Part shown: positions 12,480 to 24,698 of the stretch, one piece after another
Numbering within the stretch: position 1 is the stretch's first letter
Layout: each line of letters opens with the position of its first letter
Source of the DNA: Cycas panzhihuaensis
Lineage: Eukaryota; Cycadophyta
DNA: 64,000 bases
Reading direction: 5' to 3'
NCBI GenBank assembly: GCA_023213395.1
Contig: CM041465.1
Span: 198,283,741-198,347,740, forward strand
Notes under the pieces: generated by a model
The model's database searches: none
What the model was told of the DNA's origin: nothing
The model's input: only the letters and a program-made list of their open reading frames with translations
Translations under genes and position numbers: made by a program

Positions 12480-13787
12480 GAAAGATCTACATTCTTAGAA
12501 TCAGGGCTAAAGAAGATAATATTATAAGAAGGCCATTCCACACCGATAGTAGGTCACACAGGGATTAACAAGACATACAAGAAGATAAGAGCTTCATTTA
12601 CTAGAAAGGATTAAAAATAGACATTTAAAAGTTCATGGTGCAATGTGATATATGTAAATGAAATAGGATCAAATGCATAAAAATACTAGGGTTACTCTAG
12701 CTGTTACCAACACTAGAATAAAAATGGGCCAAAATATCCATGGATTTTATAACTAGATTACCCTACTCTGAAGGAAATGATACAGTTCTAGTCATCATAG
12801 ATCACCTCACCAAATATGGCCACTTCATAGGACTAAAATTGAAATCTAAGGCCAACGACATAGTAGAAGTATACCTGAAGGAGATCCATAGGTTGCATGA
12901 TTTTCCTAAAGCAATTGTAAGTGACCGTAACCCAAAATTTACTAGTAAATTTTGGAAGGATCTATTCAAAATTATAGGTACAAAAGATAATCACAATATA
13001 CCACCCTTAGATGGATGGACAAACAGAGATTGCCTATCAACAAATACTTAGAAGGATACTTGATAAACTTCTACTTAGATAAATAAAAACAATGGCATCA
13101 TTGATTACATTTAGCAGAATGGTAGTACAATACTACATATCATTCTTCAACAAAGATGACACCTTTCTAGGCTTTGTATGACTATATGCCACCATCATTA
13201 TTAACCTAGAATAGGCCTTCACGAGTCCAAGCAGTCGAAGAACATTGGAAGCAAATGGAGGAAACCATCAACAAATTGAAGGATAACCTAGCAATTGCAC
13301 AAAATAGAATGAAACAACATGCTGATCTAAAATGCTATGAATGACAATTTAAAGTAGTAGATTGGGTCTTCTTACACCTTCAACTGTACAAACAAGTATC
13401 CTTACAGAAAAGAAATAATCAAAAGCTAGCACCCAGATACTTTGATCCTTACAAAATCACTTCCAAAGTAGTTGAAGTCGTATACCAATTAGAACTCCTA
13501 GAAAACATAAAGATTCACAATGTTTTCTGTGTATCTTATCTAAAGAAGAAAATTGGGGAAAAGATCGTTCCTTAATCTAATATACTGGAGATCAATGAGG
13601 AAGGAAAGATGACTCTAGAACCCAAAGGAATCTTACAATCCCACACCTATTCTCTCAGTTCTAGACAAATCAAAGATCACCTAATCAAATTGAAGAACCT
13701 AGATATTGAAGACGCCACTTGGGAAAATGACAAATGGTTAAAGAAATTTATGAACCTACTAGTGCTTTGAGGGCAAAGCATAATTTC
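12480..13787 (+). pseudogene. Chromovirus integrase with chromodomain-like C-terminus (dead)
   Basis: Integrase joins the element DNA to the host chromosome. A degenerate HHCC zinc finger is near 12530-12640 (GHTGINKTYKKIRASF). The core begins at 12740: MDFITRLPYSEGNDTVLVII, the first catalytic Asp in IIDHLTKYGHFI, and the second in IVSDRNPKF. The frame is then lost before the Glu. Further on come the GPY/F-type motif (RYFDPYKI near 13435) and a C-terminal segment near 13615-13750 reading LKNLDIEDATWEND, which matches the chromodomain that targets chromoviruses to heterochromatin. Multiple frameshifts and stops occur. The order and the chromodomain place the element among plant chromoviruses; the clade is not certain. 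Confidence 0.88.
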
Positions 13788-13799
13788 AAGGAGAGGGGA
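13788..13799 (+). other. Polypurine tract of the chromovirus
   Basis: AAGGAGAGGGGA lies two bases before the 3' LTR start, the plus-strand priming site. Confidence 0.85.
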
Positions 13800-13801
13800 A
13801 T

Positions 13802-14276
13802 TATAACATTCCAAAATATGGTCAAAGGTATAGCATATGATAATTCTGATATCCCCATCAAAAGTTATGACCATTTAAAATCAACCTGTTAGTTTTTAGA
13901 TAAGTTGTGGCCAACTTCTCATGATTATGTTGGGCCCATTCCTCATTGCTCTAGCTAACTTCATTTTGTCCCAGTTTGTGTGCCTATATATAGGGACTTT
14001 GAGTTCATTTGAAATCATCCAATTGTGATGCATTTTTCTCCTTATTTTTGGCCTTAAGGCAAGTGCAGATTTTTGGCCTTAGGGTTATAAATTCTAGGAA
14101 GATCCCCACCTTAAAGGGTTTGGTGATTATTGCAGGTAGTACAAGTGTTTACCATTTATGAATTCACTCTATTTAGTTTTAATATTTATGGATTTTTCTC
14201 TATTATTATTCTATTTTCTATGAATTCACCCTATTCTGCTCTATTTTCTGTATAATTAGATAAAGGAATCGCTACA
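13802..14276 (+). repeat. 3' LTR of the chromovirus
   Basis: Starts TATAACATTCCAAAATATGG and ends CGCTACA directly before target site ACAAC. It matches 8090-8615 throughout except for an ~50-bp deletion near its start. Confidence 0.92.
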
Positions 14277-14281
14277 ACAAC

Positions 14282-15511
14282 TATCTAATAAATAAATAAT
14301 GGGTAAACTTATCAATGGGTGGTGCAACCCAATATATGCAGTATGCTACAAAAGTGAACATATGATCGTAAATATCAAAATGGTAATGTAACTTTATAAA
14401 CTCTATGTACAGGCTACAAAAAAAAATAGTGGCATGACATGCATTAAATTCACAGATGGGTGGACTTAATAACTCAAACAACTTACCAAAAATCTTAATG
14501 GTGGCATGCGACTTCCATCATCTATAAGATGGTAGCTACAAATCAAATATTCATAGGTAACAGTGTGCAAACAGAGGTTATATATATTAACTAGTAATAG
14601 CAGCCGAGTAATATACTAGGGTGATTTAATATACTAATAGCAATGCAAGGCATTATTATAATTATGCAGGGTAAACACCAACTAGACATGAGGGTATTTA
14701 ACATGCAACAATAGGGTAACATTAATAATATTATTCAGATGGTTAAGCCTAAATATTTAGGGCAACTTAATATATCAAATGACTACCATAAGTGCTTCAA
14801 CATCATTAACCAGGGCAAATAAATCATCACAGCTATATACATACTATTCACATAATTTTGAATTATTCAATCGATGATTGAATGTATCATGCAACTGATG
14901 CAAAAGGTGTGGACTAAATCAACACTCATATATATAAATAAATATCATAACAGGCAATTAAAATATATTGAGAGGTTAATATATTAATCATAAGCAAAGT
15001 TATATAGATACGTTGGGCATTAAATATTAATCTGACAGTAGTATATATATAAGAAGGGTAATAAAATATATATTCAAACCCTAAAATATCAAATGAGTGA
15101 ATATCTAATGAGAATACCTTTGTATTATTGACATATTATTATTTCATGGCTCTGCAATTAGCCTGCTAGGGTTTTTACACTTTCCCATTGGTAATAGAGG
15201 GCTAACAATCATCTTTAGGGTATCCAAACTCAGTAGCATTATCAAACCAGGATCTAACACTTTCAATAGGCTCAAACGACACTCACATAGTTGGAAACAG
15301 AGTCAAAACTCTTCTACACACCTCCATATAGCTTAGAGTACCTACAAATAATGGATAAAAGGCTCCCCAGGATCCTCTAATGATCACCTGTACCAATATG
15401 GCTATTCTATAGGGTCATCGAGTATGCCAATCTACTAAGGTCTAACCAACATGACCTGGCACCATTAATTAGACCTCCGACAACATTCATCTCCCTGTGC
15501 ACGACCTACAA
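14282..15511 (-). other. 5' leader region of the minus-strand copia
   Basis: AT-rich DNA between the chromovirus and the copia primer site, read as leader on the minus strand. No frame above about 66 codons and no motif recognised. Confidence 0.45.
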
Positions 15512-15523
15512 GCTCTAATACCA
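15512..15523 (-). other. Primer binding site of the minus-strand copia
   Basis: The plus strand reads GCTCTAATACCA, so the minus strand reads TGGTATTAGAGC, a Met-tRNA primer motif with one change. It abuts the 5' LTR with no gap. Confidence 0.88.
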
Positions 15524-15847
15524 TGTTAGAAAAATGCAACTAAAGTAAACAAGGTTGATATGATCTTTTACATCAGGCAGATATCAAGAAATAGATCGCA
15601 CAGAACACTAAATTACCATGGGAAACCCTTATGGCTGAAAAACCATAAATGATAATACTTCACATTATGTCAAAATGATGATATTACAAAGGTGGACTTT
15701 GATATATATTTATAGATCTAAAGTACCAAATATAATTACAAATTACATCCATCGGCTCACTACAATCGAGAATATTCCTCCATATAATTAGGCATAAAAA
15801 TAGGGAGGCCTACTTTACATTAGGTGGTATGGACACATATTCTAACA
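15524..15847 (-). repeat. 5' LTR of the minus-strand copia
   Basis: On the plus strand it runs TGTTAGAAAAATGCAACT to ATTCTAACA, so its ends are TGTTAGAA...TTCTAACA on either strand, a canonical inverted terminal pair. A minus-strand TATA-like CTATAAATATATATC lies near 15701-15715. Confidence 0.9.
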
Positions 15848-18309
15848 ACGTGAGCATGATAGCCACAATAGGACTAATCATCCTATAAGAGTAAAATGAT
15901 AGTTATGAAATAAATAATAGGCCTGTATGATGATAAAGGTGGTAAACATTAATATGTATAAACTATTTATAATAATAAAGAAATTAGGTATATTTATGCA
16001 TGTATGCATAAAGAAGAATATTGTCATGAAGAGTGATTACATAATTTGATTATATTATGATGGCATGAAATGAGATATGATATTTATGAGGGCATCACTA
16101 TTATAAAGGGCATGTGATATGTGGAGAAAGAGTAGATATTTTTTATAAGAGTATAATAGTAGGTTTATACAACATGTAGCAATATAATTTAAACAAATAT
16201 TCGAGGGTTTGAATGTGAATTAGATACTATGAATTTGAGACTAAGGTTTGATAATGCCAAATCTTCTATAACCTTCCATTCTAATTTATTTCCCATTAGT
16301 AGATAGTTTGAAGAAGTTATCGAAGTAGAAGAACTAGAAGAAGTAGATGGAATGACTTTGACTAGTAAATTAGTAATGTAGATGATTAGCTAATCTAGGA
16401 AGAGGTAAAAATGGTTAATGATCTCAAGAACAACCTTAAAATTCCGAAGGACTTAACATAATATGGTTTTCTAGGAAGAATATTTTGAAGCATAAAATGG
16501 TAGTAATATGGTTTTAATGTATTATTCATAGAGTTGTGGATCACAACTATAAGTAATCCTATAGATCTTTTACTCCTTTATACTATCATTAAACTAATTA
16601 TAAAAATATACATAAAACCATAGGAGTTAGTGGTTATAAAACCTAAGATGCCATGGCAAATGAAATAGAGTAAATGGTAGCTGGATATATCCCTCTATAG
16701 AAATTGAATGACTTTGTAGTTTATGCTACTAAATAAACATTGATAATGGTACTCTTCTCAAAAGTTGTTACTAAGTATGGTCCACTAAAAGATAGAGGTT
16801 AACTGAAAGCTAGGATATCACACTTAAAAGATGCCATCACCATAAATTACAAACAGAAATGAAGGTATAACTATTAATATCATGCCAATTATCCATCGAA
16901 GGAGACTTCACAAAGCTTTAACATAGAACTATTTGCATGAATTCCAAGAAATCATATAGATGGCTACACCTTCAAATTGCTCATGCCCATCAAGATCAAA
17001 AATTAATGTACCCAGATTGTAGTTACTTCTTCTAAAATTACAGTTACTTTGCAAATGAGTTTATAGATGAATCAAAATTGAGATTACCCTATAAGAAATG
17101 ATCTACAACCATGTTTGAAGATGCATCAAAGATGAATATTTCTTATAAGGATTAAAAAATTATAAATTTTTTCATAAATTAAATTAGTTTTTAATATCTA
17201 TTGAAACATGTGGATGTGAGATTTTATAAATAGAATGTAATTTTTTCTGTAATTTCAAAATGAACTTAACTATATTTCATATTTTTTGAATTTTGGGAAG
17301 CTCCTTTCACTTCAGTAGATGGTCATATAAAAATATCATGCAACCAAAAACCATAGTTGAGAGGGGCTAAATAAGTTTTCTTAACGATTACATATTTTTT
17401 ATGACATATTATCACATTTTCAAGTATCACTTTTCACTGGAGTATTATTTTTTTATTTTGTTACCTACATTGAAGAGAAAAATTTGAAATGGTTAAAATG
17501 ACTGGCCACAAGCATATTTTAGAGATTAGATGATAGAGATATTAATAGGTAAAGTTGATTAAAATGGTTTTAACATCATGAAAGATGTGTGTTATGACCA
17601 TTTTAAAAATAATTTTTGTATACTTTGATATTTTCAAAGGCTTAAAAAATAATGATGATGTTATTATTGATCGATAATGAAAGAAAAAGGAAGTTTCATT
17701 TAAAAGTAAATATTTTAAGGCTTATAATAGATAAATAATTCATAATATAGGATACATCTATTGAGATATTAATGTGAAATCTTATACATATGATGGATAT
17801 AAAAATCCCCCCTATATTAAACATGTTTGATCTAGTGAAATTATCAACCAATCAAATGTTAATTATCACCTAGTTTGAATAGCTATTTAAATGATTAATG
17901 ACACCTATTTGATGGTGATGATACCACCTGATATCTTTATAAAATGCCTAGTTTAATTATTTGATGTTAGAGAGATAAGTAGTTATGATGATTGAGAATT
18001 CTACCTATTTTATGAGACAAAGTTAAAAAGTCTCATACATTGTTACTTAGGACACTAAATTTAGTTATTGAGATTATCTAGTTGATATAGAAAATAACTA
18101 TTTATTAGTGAGAAATCTAACTCATCATATATAATAAGAGGCATGGAAATATATAATTTATATTACTTTATTATAGCTCACTTATCTTGGCTAAGTAGTT
18201 TAGCATGTTCTTAGAGTTAGTATATTTTGATGATTGATATGATGATGATGAGTTATTAATGGCTACTAAAAGAAAGTTGTAAGTATGTAGAAACACCAAT
18301 GAAGGCATC
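15848..18309 (+). other. Copy A interior, middle part (non-coding)
   Basis: The ends of this block match copy B. About 16060-16110 matches near 50380, and 17470-18010 matches 51400-51950 (for example AATTTGAAATGGTTAAAATG against ACTTTGAGATGGTTAAAATA). The middle (about 16200-17150) has no counterpart I can see in copy B. No protein was recognised anywhere. The block ends at the GCATC target site of the next nested element. Confidence 0.65.
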
Positions 18310-20835
18310 TGTTTCCCAGCTAGTGGGAATGGACTCGGGACGCATCGACACAGGTTTGTTCAGGTATATGTTTTCACTTTTCTTACTTATGATTGCTAAG
18401 GTAATTTGGAGTAATTTGATTGACATATGCTGCCTACGCATTTGCCTGACTGCTTGCTCATAATGCATGTGCCTAACGGCACCTCTTAGCCTATGATGAC
18501 TCACAGCGGGGGCATCCATAAGCGGATGCGACACCCCTATGGCGTCTGACCACTTACGATGTCTCCATGGTCTTTCGGGATGCTTTTGCCAGCCTGTTTG
18601 CTCTTGTGACAGCATGTCGCTTATGTTGCAAACCCTTCCTAAGCCTAGTTTAACCCTTAGTTAGGGCTCTTTGCACCATTTTGAGTACTTGCCTTTTGCA
18701 CAGGCCTTCCCGATTGATTTAATTCATGCTCACCCTTGTTCTTACCTTAAAAGCTAATTTTATGACTTTTATGTTGCATTTTCTCTTTTTTCAATTTGAA
18801 TTTTGTCTGCAAACTTAGCGGTACCACAAAGTTCTGCAATGGCCGGTGCGTCTGCATGGTAAACTTAGCCGCGCCAAGGTTGCCGTGATCTGCTTAAATT
18901 GAAAAAAAAACTCTGACGATGGCCGCGTTTTAGCGAGAATCGCCAAGGGCTCGAACAGTTGGGAGGCGCGGGGCCCCTAACGCGTTCACTTCTTATGCCC
19001 AAGGCATAAAAACTCTTTTTTCATTCATTTGTCTCATTCTTGAGTTCACTTTTCTAGACTTCCAAGCAAAAACTCTCTACAAAAAGACAAAGGAAAACAC
19101 GAAACTAAGGATTTTCATGTATGCTAGCTTGAGCAGAGGTGAAGTGGTGCTACCACCGGAGTTGCAGGCCATCACGCCCCACGTCTCTCCATCACAAGCT
19201 CCACTTCCTCATACAAATACTCAAAGATCCAAAGCATTTCTTCACAAGAAAGACTACTCCAAAGGACAACTTCTAGCTCCCATCTTGCACGGAGCTTCCT
19301 CTTTCCATTCTACTGCAAAGGACACTAAAAAATCAGCCTTAGACACCTTTGCCAGGCCGCTGCTCCAAGTAGCCAAGGTGCATGCATGCATGCTCTCCTT
19401 CATTTAAGGTATTTCTTGTCCCTTGTTGGTGCATTTTTCCTTGCTTTTTGTTGTTCTATTTGCAAGCTCTTCTCCCTCTTTTGCGTGAACTTCCTTTGGG
19501 ATCTCCTTTGTCACTTGATGCAAGTAACCTTAGCTAGTTGTGGCTTACTATAGTGCTGCCCTAGATTGGGTGCATTTTCTTGCATTTCCTTGAAACCCAT
19601 CCTCTTCCCCTTAGCTTCCTCCTTCGCCATTTCCTAAGCTAGCCGGCATAAAGGGTTTCCACGAGGATTTGAGGGAGATAGGCGGGGTTTCGTCCCCCAT
19701 TGCCGTCCTTCTCCCCAAGGGTTCCGTCCCTTATCCTCTCCCCCTTTAGCACCCGTGCTTTCTTAGGGAACGGAGCTAGGGAAGCCTTGGAGAGTTGGGT
19801 TGAGTTTCCCTCTTGGTGTAGGAAATTTGTTACTACATGACTCATCTTGTTGCATGCTAGCTGCTTTTTCCCTATACCCCGTGGAGACCTCTCGTGGGTG
19901 AGTTAGCCATCCCGAGGCTACACTCGATCCCATTTGGTGCTTTTTGTGGGTATGATAGCTTGCATGTTTAAATGCGATTAGTTTCATTTTTGTTATGCTT
20001 TAGTACTTAACTACGTTTTGCTAGCTTAGTTGATTTTATTGCCATATATACATATATCTTGTTGTGCTTCGTAGCCTCTCTCCCGAGAGGAGGGCGTTTG
20101 TTGGGATTATTTGCAGGATTGCGTTGGAGGAAGCATTGCGCGAGATCGACCCGTTGCCGGTCGGCCCTCCATATGGTATTTCTTCTCCCTTTTTGGTTGA
20201 GCTTTGTTTTCGTTCCCTTCATTTCATTTAGTCCTTGCATGCTTTTGGGGAGGTAAGTGCACCCCCTTCGTTGTCTTCGATCGACGTTGCATGCACGGGA
20301 GGAGGAAAGGAGCGCAACCAAGGAGGGACATCCGCGCTTCCGTTCGAACACCGGATCTAGGTATTCTTCGCATGCCTTTCATATTTTCTTTATGCTTTCA
20401 TGTTTCTTTGCATTTACTGTTATAGATAAAGGAACATAAAGGAAAGAAGAAAACAACCTTTTATTGTGTATTCGCTTGCTCGTACTATTTCTTTACATTG
20501 CATAACATAGGAATAAAAGACTTGTTCGCGTTGTATCCCCTAGCCGCATTCTACCCCGTTTTCTTTACACTTTTGGTTGGTTGCCCCCTCGTCGCCTTCT
20601 CATTGCCTTGAGAAGTAGCGACGCGCGAGGATTCTTTTCCCTTCCCGGCCATCCAAAGGGTAGGAAGGCCTCGTCTTGCACCTGGCCACAGGAAGCAACC
20701 AGCACCTTGCGCCTGCACTCCGGCCCGGCAAGACGGACGTCTGCGAGGTATGATCCTCGCTATTTAGCCTCGCTTAGCATATTGTTTTATGCCCTTCCGC
20801 TAGGCGTTGGATCATTGCTCACGGAGAGCGTTTCA
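18310..20835 (+). repeat. 5' LTR (2.5 kb) of the Tat-like element
   Basis: Starts TGTTTCCCAGCTAGTGGGAA after GCATC and ends GAGAGCGTTTCA. It aligns along its whole length with 25793-28254, but differences come in clusters. 19981-20284 is identical to 27411-27714, while 18830-18990 is hard to align to 26280-26430. A short palindrome TATGCC-CAA-GGCATA (18994-19008) runs into AAAAAC and may mark the promoter region; this is inference. Small frames such as 20059-20256 recur in the other LTR only because the LTRs are copies. Confidence 0.92.
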
Positions 20836-20851
20836 CCGGCGACCACTGGGA
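20836..20851 (+). other. Probable primer binding site, tRNA not identified
   Basis: CCGGCGACCACTGGGA directly follows the LTR end. The position is right, but it is not the Met-tRNA motif used by the other elements here, and I cannot name the tRNA with confidence. Confidence 0.45.
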
Positions 20852-21429
20852 CCGCCAAGAAGGGAGCTAGATCCGCTTCCCCTTCGTGTTGGTGCTCTTG
20901 CCTTTAGGTAGGTTCGCATTCGTGTTTTGAGTTGGGCAACCCCAGCGGGTTTGCGGTCTTTCCTTTCTTTTCCTTTCGCTTTTCTAACAATGCTCGCGGG
21001 CGTTGCATGCGACGTTTCTCGCAGCTTGCGGGTTTACCGCCGTTGTTAGAAGACCAATCGTCGCGTTCACTCCATCGTCGAACCCGCTTTCGGAATGGAA
21101 GGTTACCGTCCGATTGGGCCTACCATGCCATGACTTCGTGAACTCAAGAGTTCCCTTCATCCGCTTCGAGAATCCACCGTGAGGCGAGGATTCCATCTAT
21201 TAACCGGATGACCATTTCCACCCCAAAGACTTTGAGCCTTGGCTCATGCGGCGGAAGATCGGCCACTCGTGAGACCCGCCACCCCACCGGCGAGCCTTAC
21301 GAGGCGCCCGAGGATCCCCTACTTTGAAGTCCCTTCGACCTCGTATGGCTATGAGGATACCCCTCCCGCCGACGCTGGCCGAGGTGCTTTCATGAGTACT
21401 TTCGATTCGCCGCCATCCACCTCTAGATG
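20852..21429 (+). other. Leader of the Tat-like element
   Basis: CG-rich DNA between the primer site and the first convincing gag codons. Open stretches exist in several frames (for example 20932-21141 and from 21239), but none has a motif, so the gag start is not fixed. Confidence 0.4.
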
Positions 21430-23660
21430 GTTTACTAAATGCTACGCAACGTGGCGTCTTCCTCATCCATGCCCACGTCATCTACGACGATTGATGCTCC
21501 CGCCCGCGCGCACACGTCCTATGCCGTGTCTACCCTGGCTCCTAAGGCGAGTGTTGCGCCTGCCGCCCCTAGTCGTGGTCCCACTTCCTCGGGACCCGCG
21601 CGCGGCGCATCTTTCCCTCAACTCGGAGTTAGTATGCCTTGCTCAAACCAAACGCACATGCCACCTCCTAACGTGGCACACGCTGCACGAGGCCCCGTTC
21701 CCAGAGGCCCGGCCTGCCGCCGCTAGTCATGTAGGACCCACTCCTACGTACGTCCAGAACCCGGTTGGTGGTCCTTCTCTTTACGTGCCCCCAGGCTACA
21801 CGTCACAACCTTAGGGCGGGAAAGGAAACCATCTCCCTGCCTATGGAGTGGACGGTTGCACCCATATGGGGTCGCGCCACCTACGGGTGGCCCATATGGG
21901 CAAAACACAGTCCCTCACCCTCTGTTCCGGCGTCGGTAGCGACTCCTGCTGCTGCGTCAGCACAAGGGAGCGCGTCTCCTTTCCAGAACATCTACCCGTA
22001 GACCCCCTTCCCACAAGGGGTGTTTCCTCAAGGAGGGATGGGACCGACACCCCCATCCGTTCCTTTGCCGGTTATCGATCCCTTAGCCCAGGCAAGGACA
22101 CGTCCTTTCGTGGACTATAGGTCGACGCCCTTGTCTGTTGAGGCGTTGAGAACTAACTTGCCGCCTCATCCTCCTGAAGTCCCCAAATTTGACGGGACTT
22201 CGGCGCAAGGCCCAACCGAACATGTCTTGACTTTTCCATGGCGTGCACCGACTATTGGGCCTACGACCATATCTTGATGAAGCTCTTCCGCGGTCCTTGC
22301 AGGCGACGCCTCAAGTGGTTCTACCGCCTCCACGCCCATTCGATCTCCTCATTCCAAAGAACTAGTGGGCGAGTTCGTCAACTACTTTGACGTAGCCCGT
22401 CCATTCGAAAGCGGAATGAAAGCGCTCGTCGCTCAAACAAGGTCACGATGAGATGAATCGTGACTTTGTGCGACGTTTTCACGACCTTCTTCATTCCACC
22501 AAGGCCACATTGCCTGAGGAGTTGAAGAGGGATCTTTTTGTCAATGCACCGCCCGGTGCACGTGGAAGTCCTCAAGATGGGGGCAACCACATGTGACTCC
22601 GCCATCTCGAGGTGTTTAGCTTTGGAGGCTATTGAGATCCAAGCAGGACTCAAGAAACCTCCCAAGCCCTCGCAACGTCGTGAGGCACCTCCTCCAGCGA
22701 AGGAGACCACACCTTCGCAGCCCGCTAGGACCACCTCTCACCCGACTGAGAGGACCCTAGATCCGCTTACCTCCGCCATTCGCTCATTTGAGCGCACGAT
22801 GAAGGAGCTTAAACTCCAACCTCCTTCGTCACCTACCTCCCATAGACTTTTAGCAAACTTCCGTGCGATGCCCCCCAAAGGGGGTAACACCCAGTCTTCT
22901 CAAGCAAGGAGGATCGATCCTCCCCTTGAGAAGAGGTGGTGCTCCATCCACGGGGAGTGTTTCCACGACGATTCGGCAGACACGGCACCACGCGACGCCT
23001 CGCCGCGCGATTCGTCCCCTAGGCAAACATCGAGGCCTAACCTCGATCAGCCCATTCATAGAGACCCGTTCCCCAAACATGGGGAACGCGGTCGTGATGT
23101 CCAGCAAAGGAACGACCGGAATCGGGATAGATCTCCCGATCCTCGCCCTTCGCATGGTAGAGGGAAGGGTGTGCGAAGGTCACCTTCCCCTTCGCGCTCC
23201 CCTGACCGCCGTGCTCCATCACCTTTGCGGTCCCGCTATAAGGGAAAGAAGGTTGTCCAATTGCTTGAGACCACTCAGGTTATATGCCTTAACTTGGTCC
23301 CAGTCGCTAAAGAGGCAGCCGGTGCCTCTTCATCTACATCTCACCTTGATCCTCCTCCGGAAGCTATTCCTCCGGAGATTTCTGCGCTTCCCAAGACTAT
23401 TCCCGTCCGCCCCGGCCGATTCGACTTTAGGAGAGCCCTTACCCAACCCACAGGGAAGGGTAAGCCCTTTTCTATCGTTGACGAGCTCTACACCGTCGCC
23501 GCGGGAATGTCCTTGATGGACGCCTTGAGAAGCTGCCCTGAGCAACGTGCTCTTCTTCTCGAAGCTCTTGGCCAACAAGACGCTTCCATCCATGCGATAG
23601 GTGCTACCTCCCATGGACCACCTGTCATCTCCTTTGATCCCAGATCTCCCATCTCCCGAA
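21430..23660 (+). pseudogene. Tat/Athila-like gag, broken into several frames
   Basis: The N-terminal part (21439-22001) is rich in Pro, Ala and Ser. The capsid core begins at LPPHPPEVPKFDGTSAQGP (about 22160-22215). A frame change follows, then TDYWAYDHILMKLF and LKWFYRLHAHSISSF (about 22245-22350), the typical Tat/Athila capsid pattern. After another frame change near 22550 it continues with VEVLKMGATTCDSAISR. The 22538-23701 frame holds a degenerate CX2HX4H knuckle (WCSIHGECFHDDSAD near 22940, last Cys missing) and then an Arg/Ser-rich stretch at about 23117-23245. Frame changes fall in CG-rich spots, so some could be assembly errors. Expected role: particle formation. Confidence 0.78.
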
Positions 23661-24316
23661 GCGGGAGAAGCTTTTACGTGCAGATTCGTCATTACCATTG
23701 ACGCTCCTGATTGTATCGTAAAGAGGACCATTGTAGATAATGGTTCCTCGGTTAATGCTATGCCTGCGCGTATGCTCAAGGAGCTAGGCATAGTAGCTCT
23801 TGAGTCTGTCCCTTAGAAATGCCAAGGGTATGATGGGACTGAGAAGTCCCCTTTAGGGGCAGTCTCCCTTTCCCTCACCTTAGGAGGGAAAACCGTTTCG
23901 CCGGGTTCTTTGTACTCGACGTTGATGTAGAGTACAACCTCTTGTTGGGCCAACCATGGCTCGACCAGATGGGAGCAATCTGCTCCACGCAATGGGGGCA
24001 ACTTAAATTTGTCCATGAAGGACAAGTTAAAGTTGTCGCTCGTGAGCCTATGCCGTCTCACACCTCCCATCCAGCCTGCCAGGCTGTTTTCGATGATGAA
24101 GATAGTGATCCTGAGGAGGCTACCCCTTCCGTGGGACCTTTGTTTCAGGAGACCGACCTTCATCAGTCGAGCCCTATGCCATGTCATGAGCCAAACCTAG
24201 TTAGGTTTGCCCCTATTGGCGTAGGTGGTTACGGTTACTTAGCCGCCATGAGTGATCCTGATTCGGATAGCGAGGGTTATGGGCCCTCTCCTCGACGTGT
24301 CACCACGGTTTCATGA
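23601..24316 (+). pseudogene. Aspartic protease domain of the Tat-like element
   Basis: In one frame the segment FVITIDAPDC is followed by RTIVDNGSSVNAMP, the retropepsin active-site loop with Asn in place of the usual Ser/Thr or Gly (D-N-G). A stop at about 23815 and a frame change near 23895 lead into VEYNLLLGQPWLDQMGAICS and QLKFVHEG, the conserved C-terminal part of plant gypsy proteases. The frame 23942-24316 then runs through an acidic tail (about DDEDSDPEE) to a TGA at 24314-24316. In autonomous relatives RT would follow; here nothing does. The D-N-G loop may weaken catalysis, but I cannot test this. Confidence 0.8.
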
Positions 24317-24698
24317 GCACTAGGGAATATCTCGGTCGGATATTCCCGCTCTTCCTTATTCTCTGATGGCTCCCGAGCCACCGGGTCCTAAACCGTCCAT
24401 ATATTTTACCTTCTCGACCGCCCCGAGCGGTTTCACGTAGGCACCCACGACGACGAGCCACTCGTAGAGGCACTGCTTCTTCGCACTCTAGATCCTTACC
24501 TCTGACTAGAGCCACTCTTACTCGATGCAACCTTGCCTCATGCGCGGTGTGCCAAGTCTGTTGCACTCATCCGGTTCCGACCATAGCAAGTTCTTGGTAG
24601 ACCTAGCCACACCGGCCCTACTCTTCGTCACCTATCTCCTACCTCAAGGTGACTACCCCTACCAGACGGGGTCTAGGCACACCTCTTCCTCTCTTCAT
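24317..24698 (+). other. Region between protease and hairpin array, no RT found
   Basis: CG-rich sequence with short open stretches in several frames and no RT, RNase H or integrase motif on either strand. Confidence 0.5.

Larger units (their letters stand above)
8090..14276 (+). mobile_element. Ty3/gypsy chromovirus, plus strand, with exact target duplication
   Basis: LTRs at 8090-8615 and 13802-14276 flank gag, protease, RT, RNase H, integrase and a chromodomain-like C-terminus in the gypsy order. The 5-bp target duplication ACAAC is intact on both sides (8085-8089 and 14277-14281), so both ends are sure. The primer site TGGTATCAGAGC follows the 5' LTR and a purine tract precedes the 3' LTR. 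LTR ends read TATA...CTACA, so the usual first TG has become TA in both copies. All frames carry stops. A solo LTR sits between RNase H and integrase at 11793-12435. Confidence 0.93.
5401..15847 (-). mobile_element. Ty1/copia retrotransposon, minus strand, itself interrupted
   Basis: Two ~325-bp direct repeats (about 5401-5726 and 15524-15847) are its LTRs. Read on the minus strand, the right repeat is the 5' LTR: the complement of a Met-tRNA primer site lies immediately to its left, and a minus-strand purine tract AAGAGGGGA lies just right of the left repeat. A decayed copia reverse transcriptase at about 5950-6215 confirms the superfamily and orientation. The element inserted into copy A. 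It was later split by the chromovirus at 8090-14276, whose ACAAC target duplication lies in its DNA. Its left end is blurred by a few bases. Confidence 0.85.

Noticed and set aside
18256-18615. 119-codon minus-strand frame
   Set aside because: It crosses the target site and LTR boundary at 18310, so it cannot be an ancestral gene; no motif.
20059-20256. 65-codon frame identical to one at 27489-27686, which might suggest a conserved LTR gene
   Set aside because: The two lie in an identical 304-bp stretch of the two LTRs of one element; identity reflects copying or conversion. No motif.
22378-22734. Minus-strand frames of 100-150 codons opposite gag (also 23330-23791 and 23813-24187)
   Set aside because: They are shadows of CG-rich gag and protease coding DNA on the other strand.
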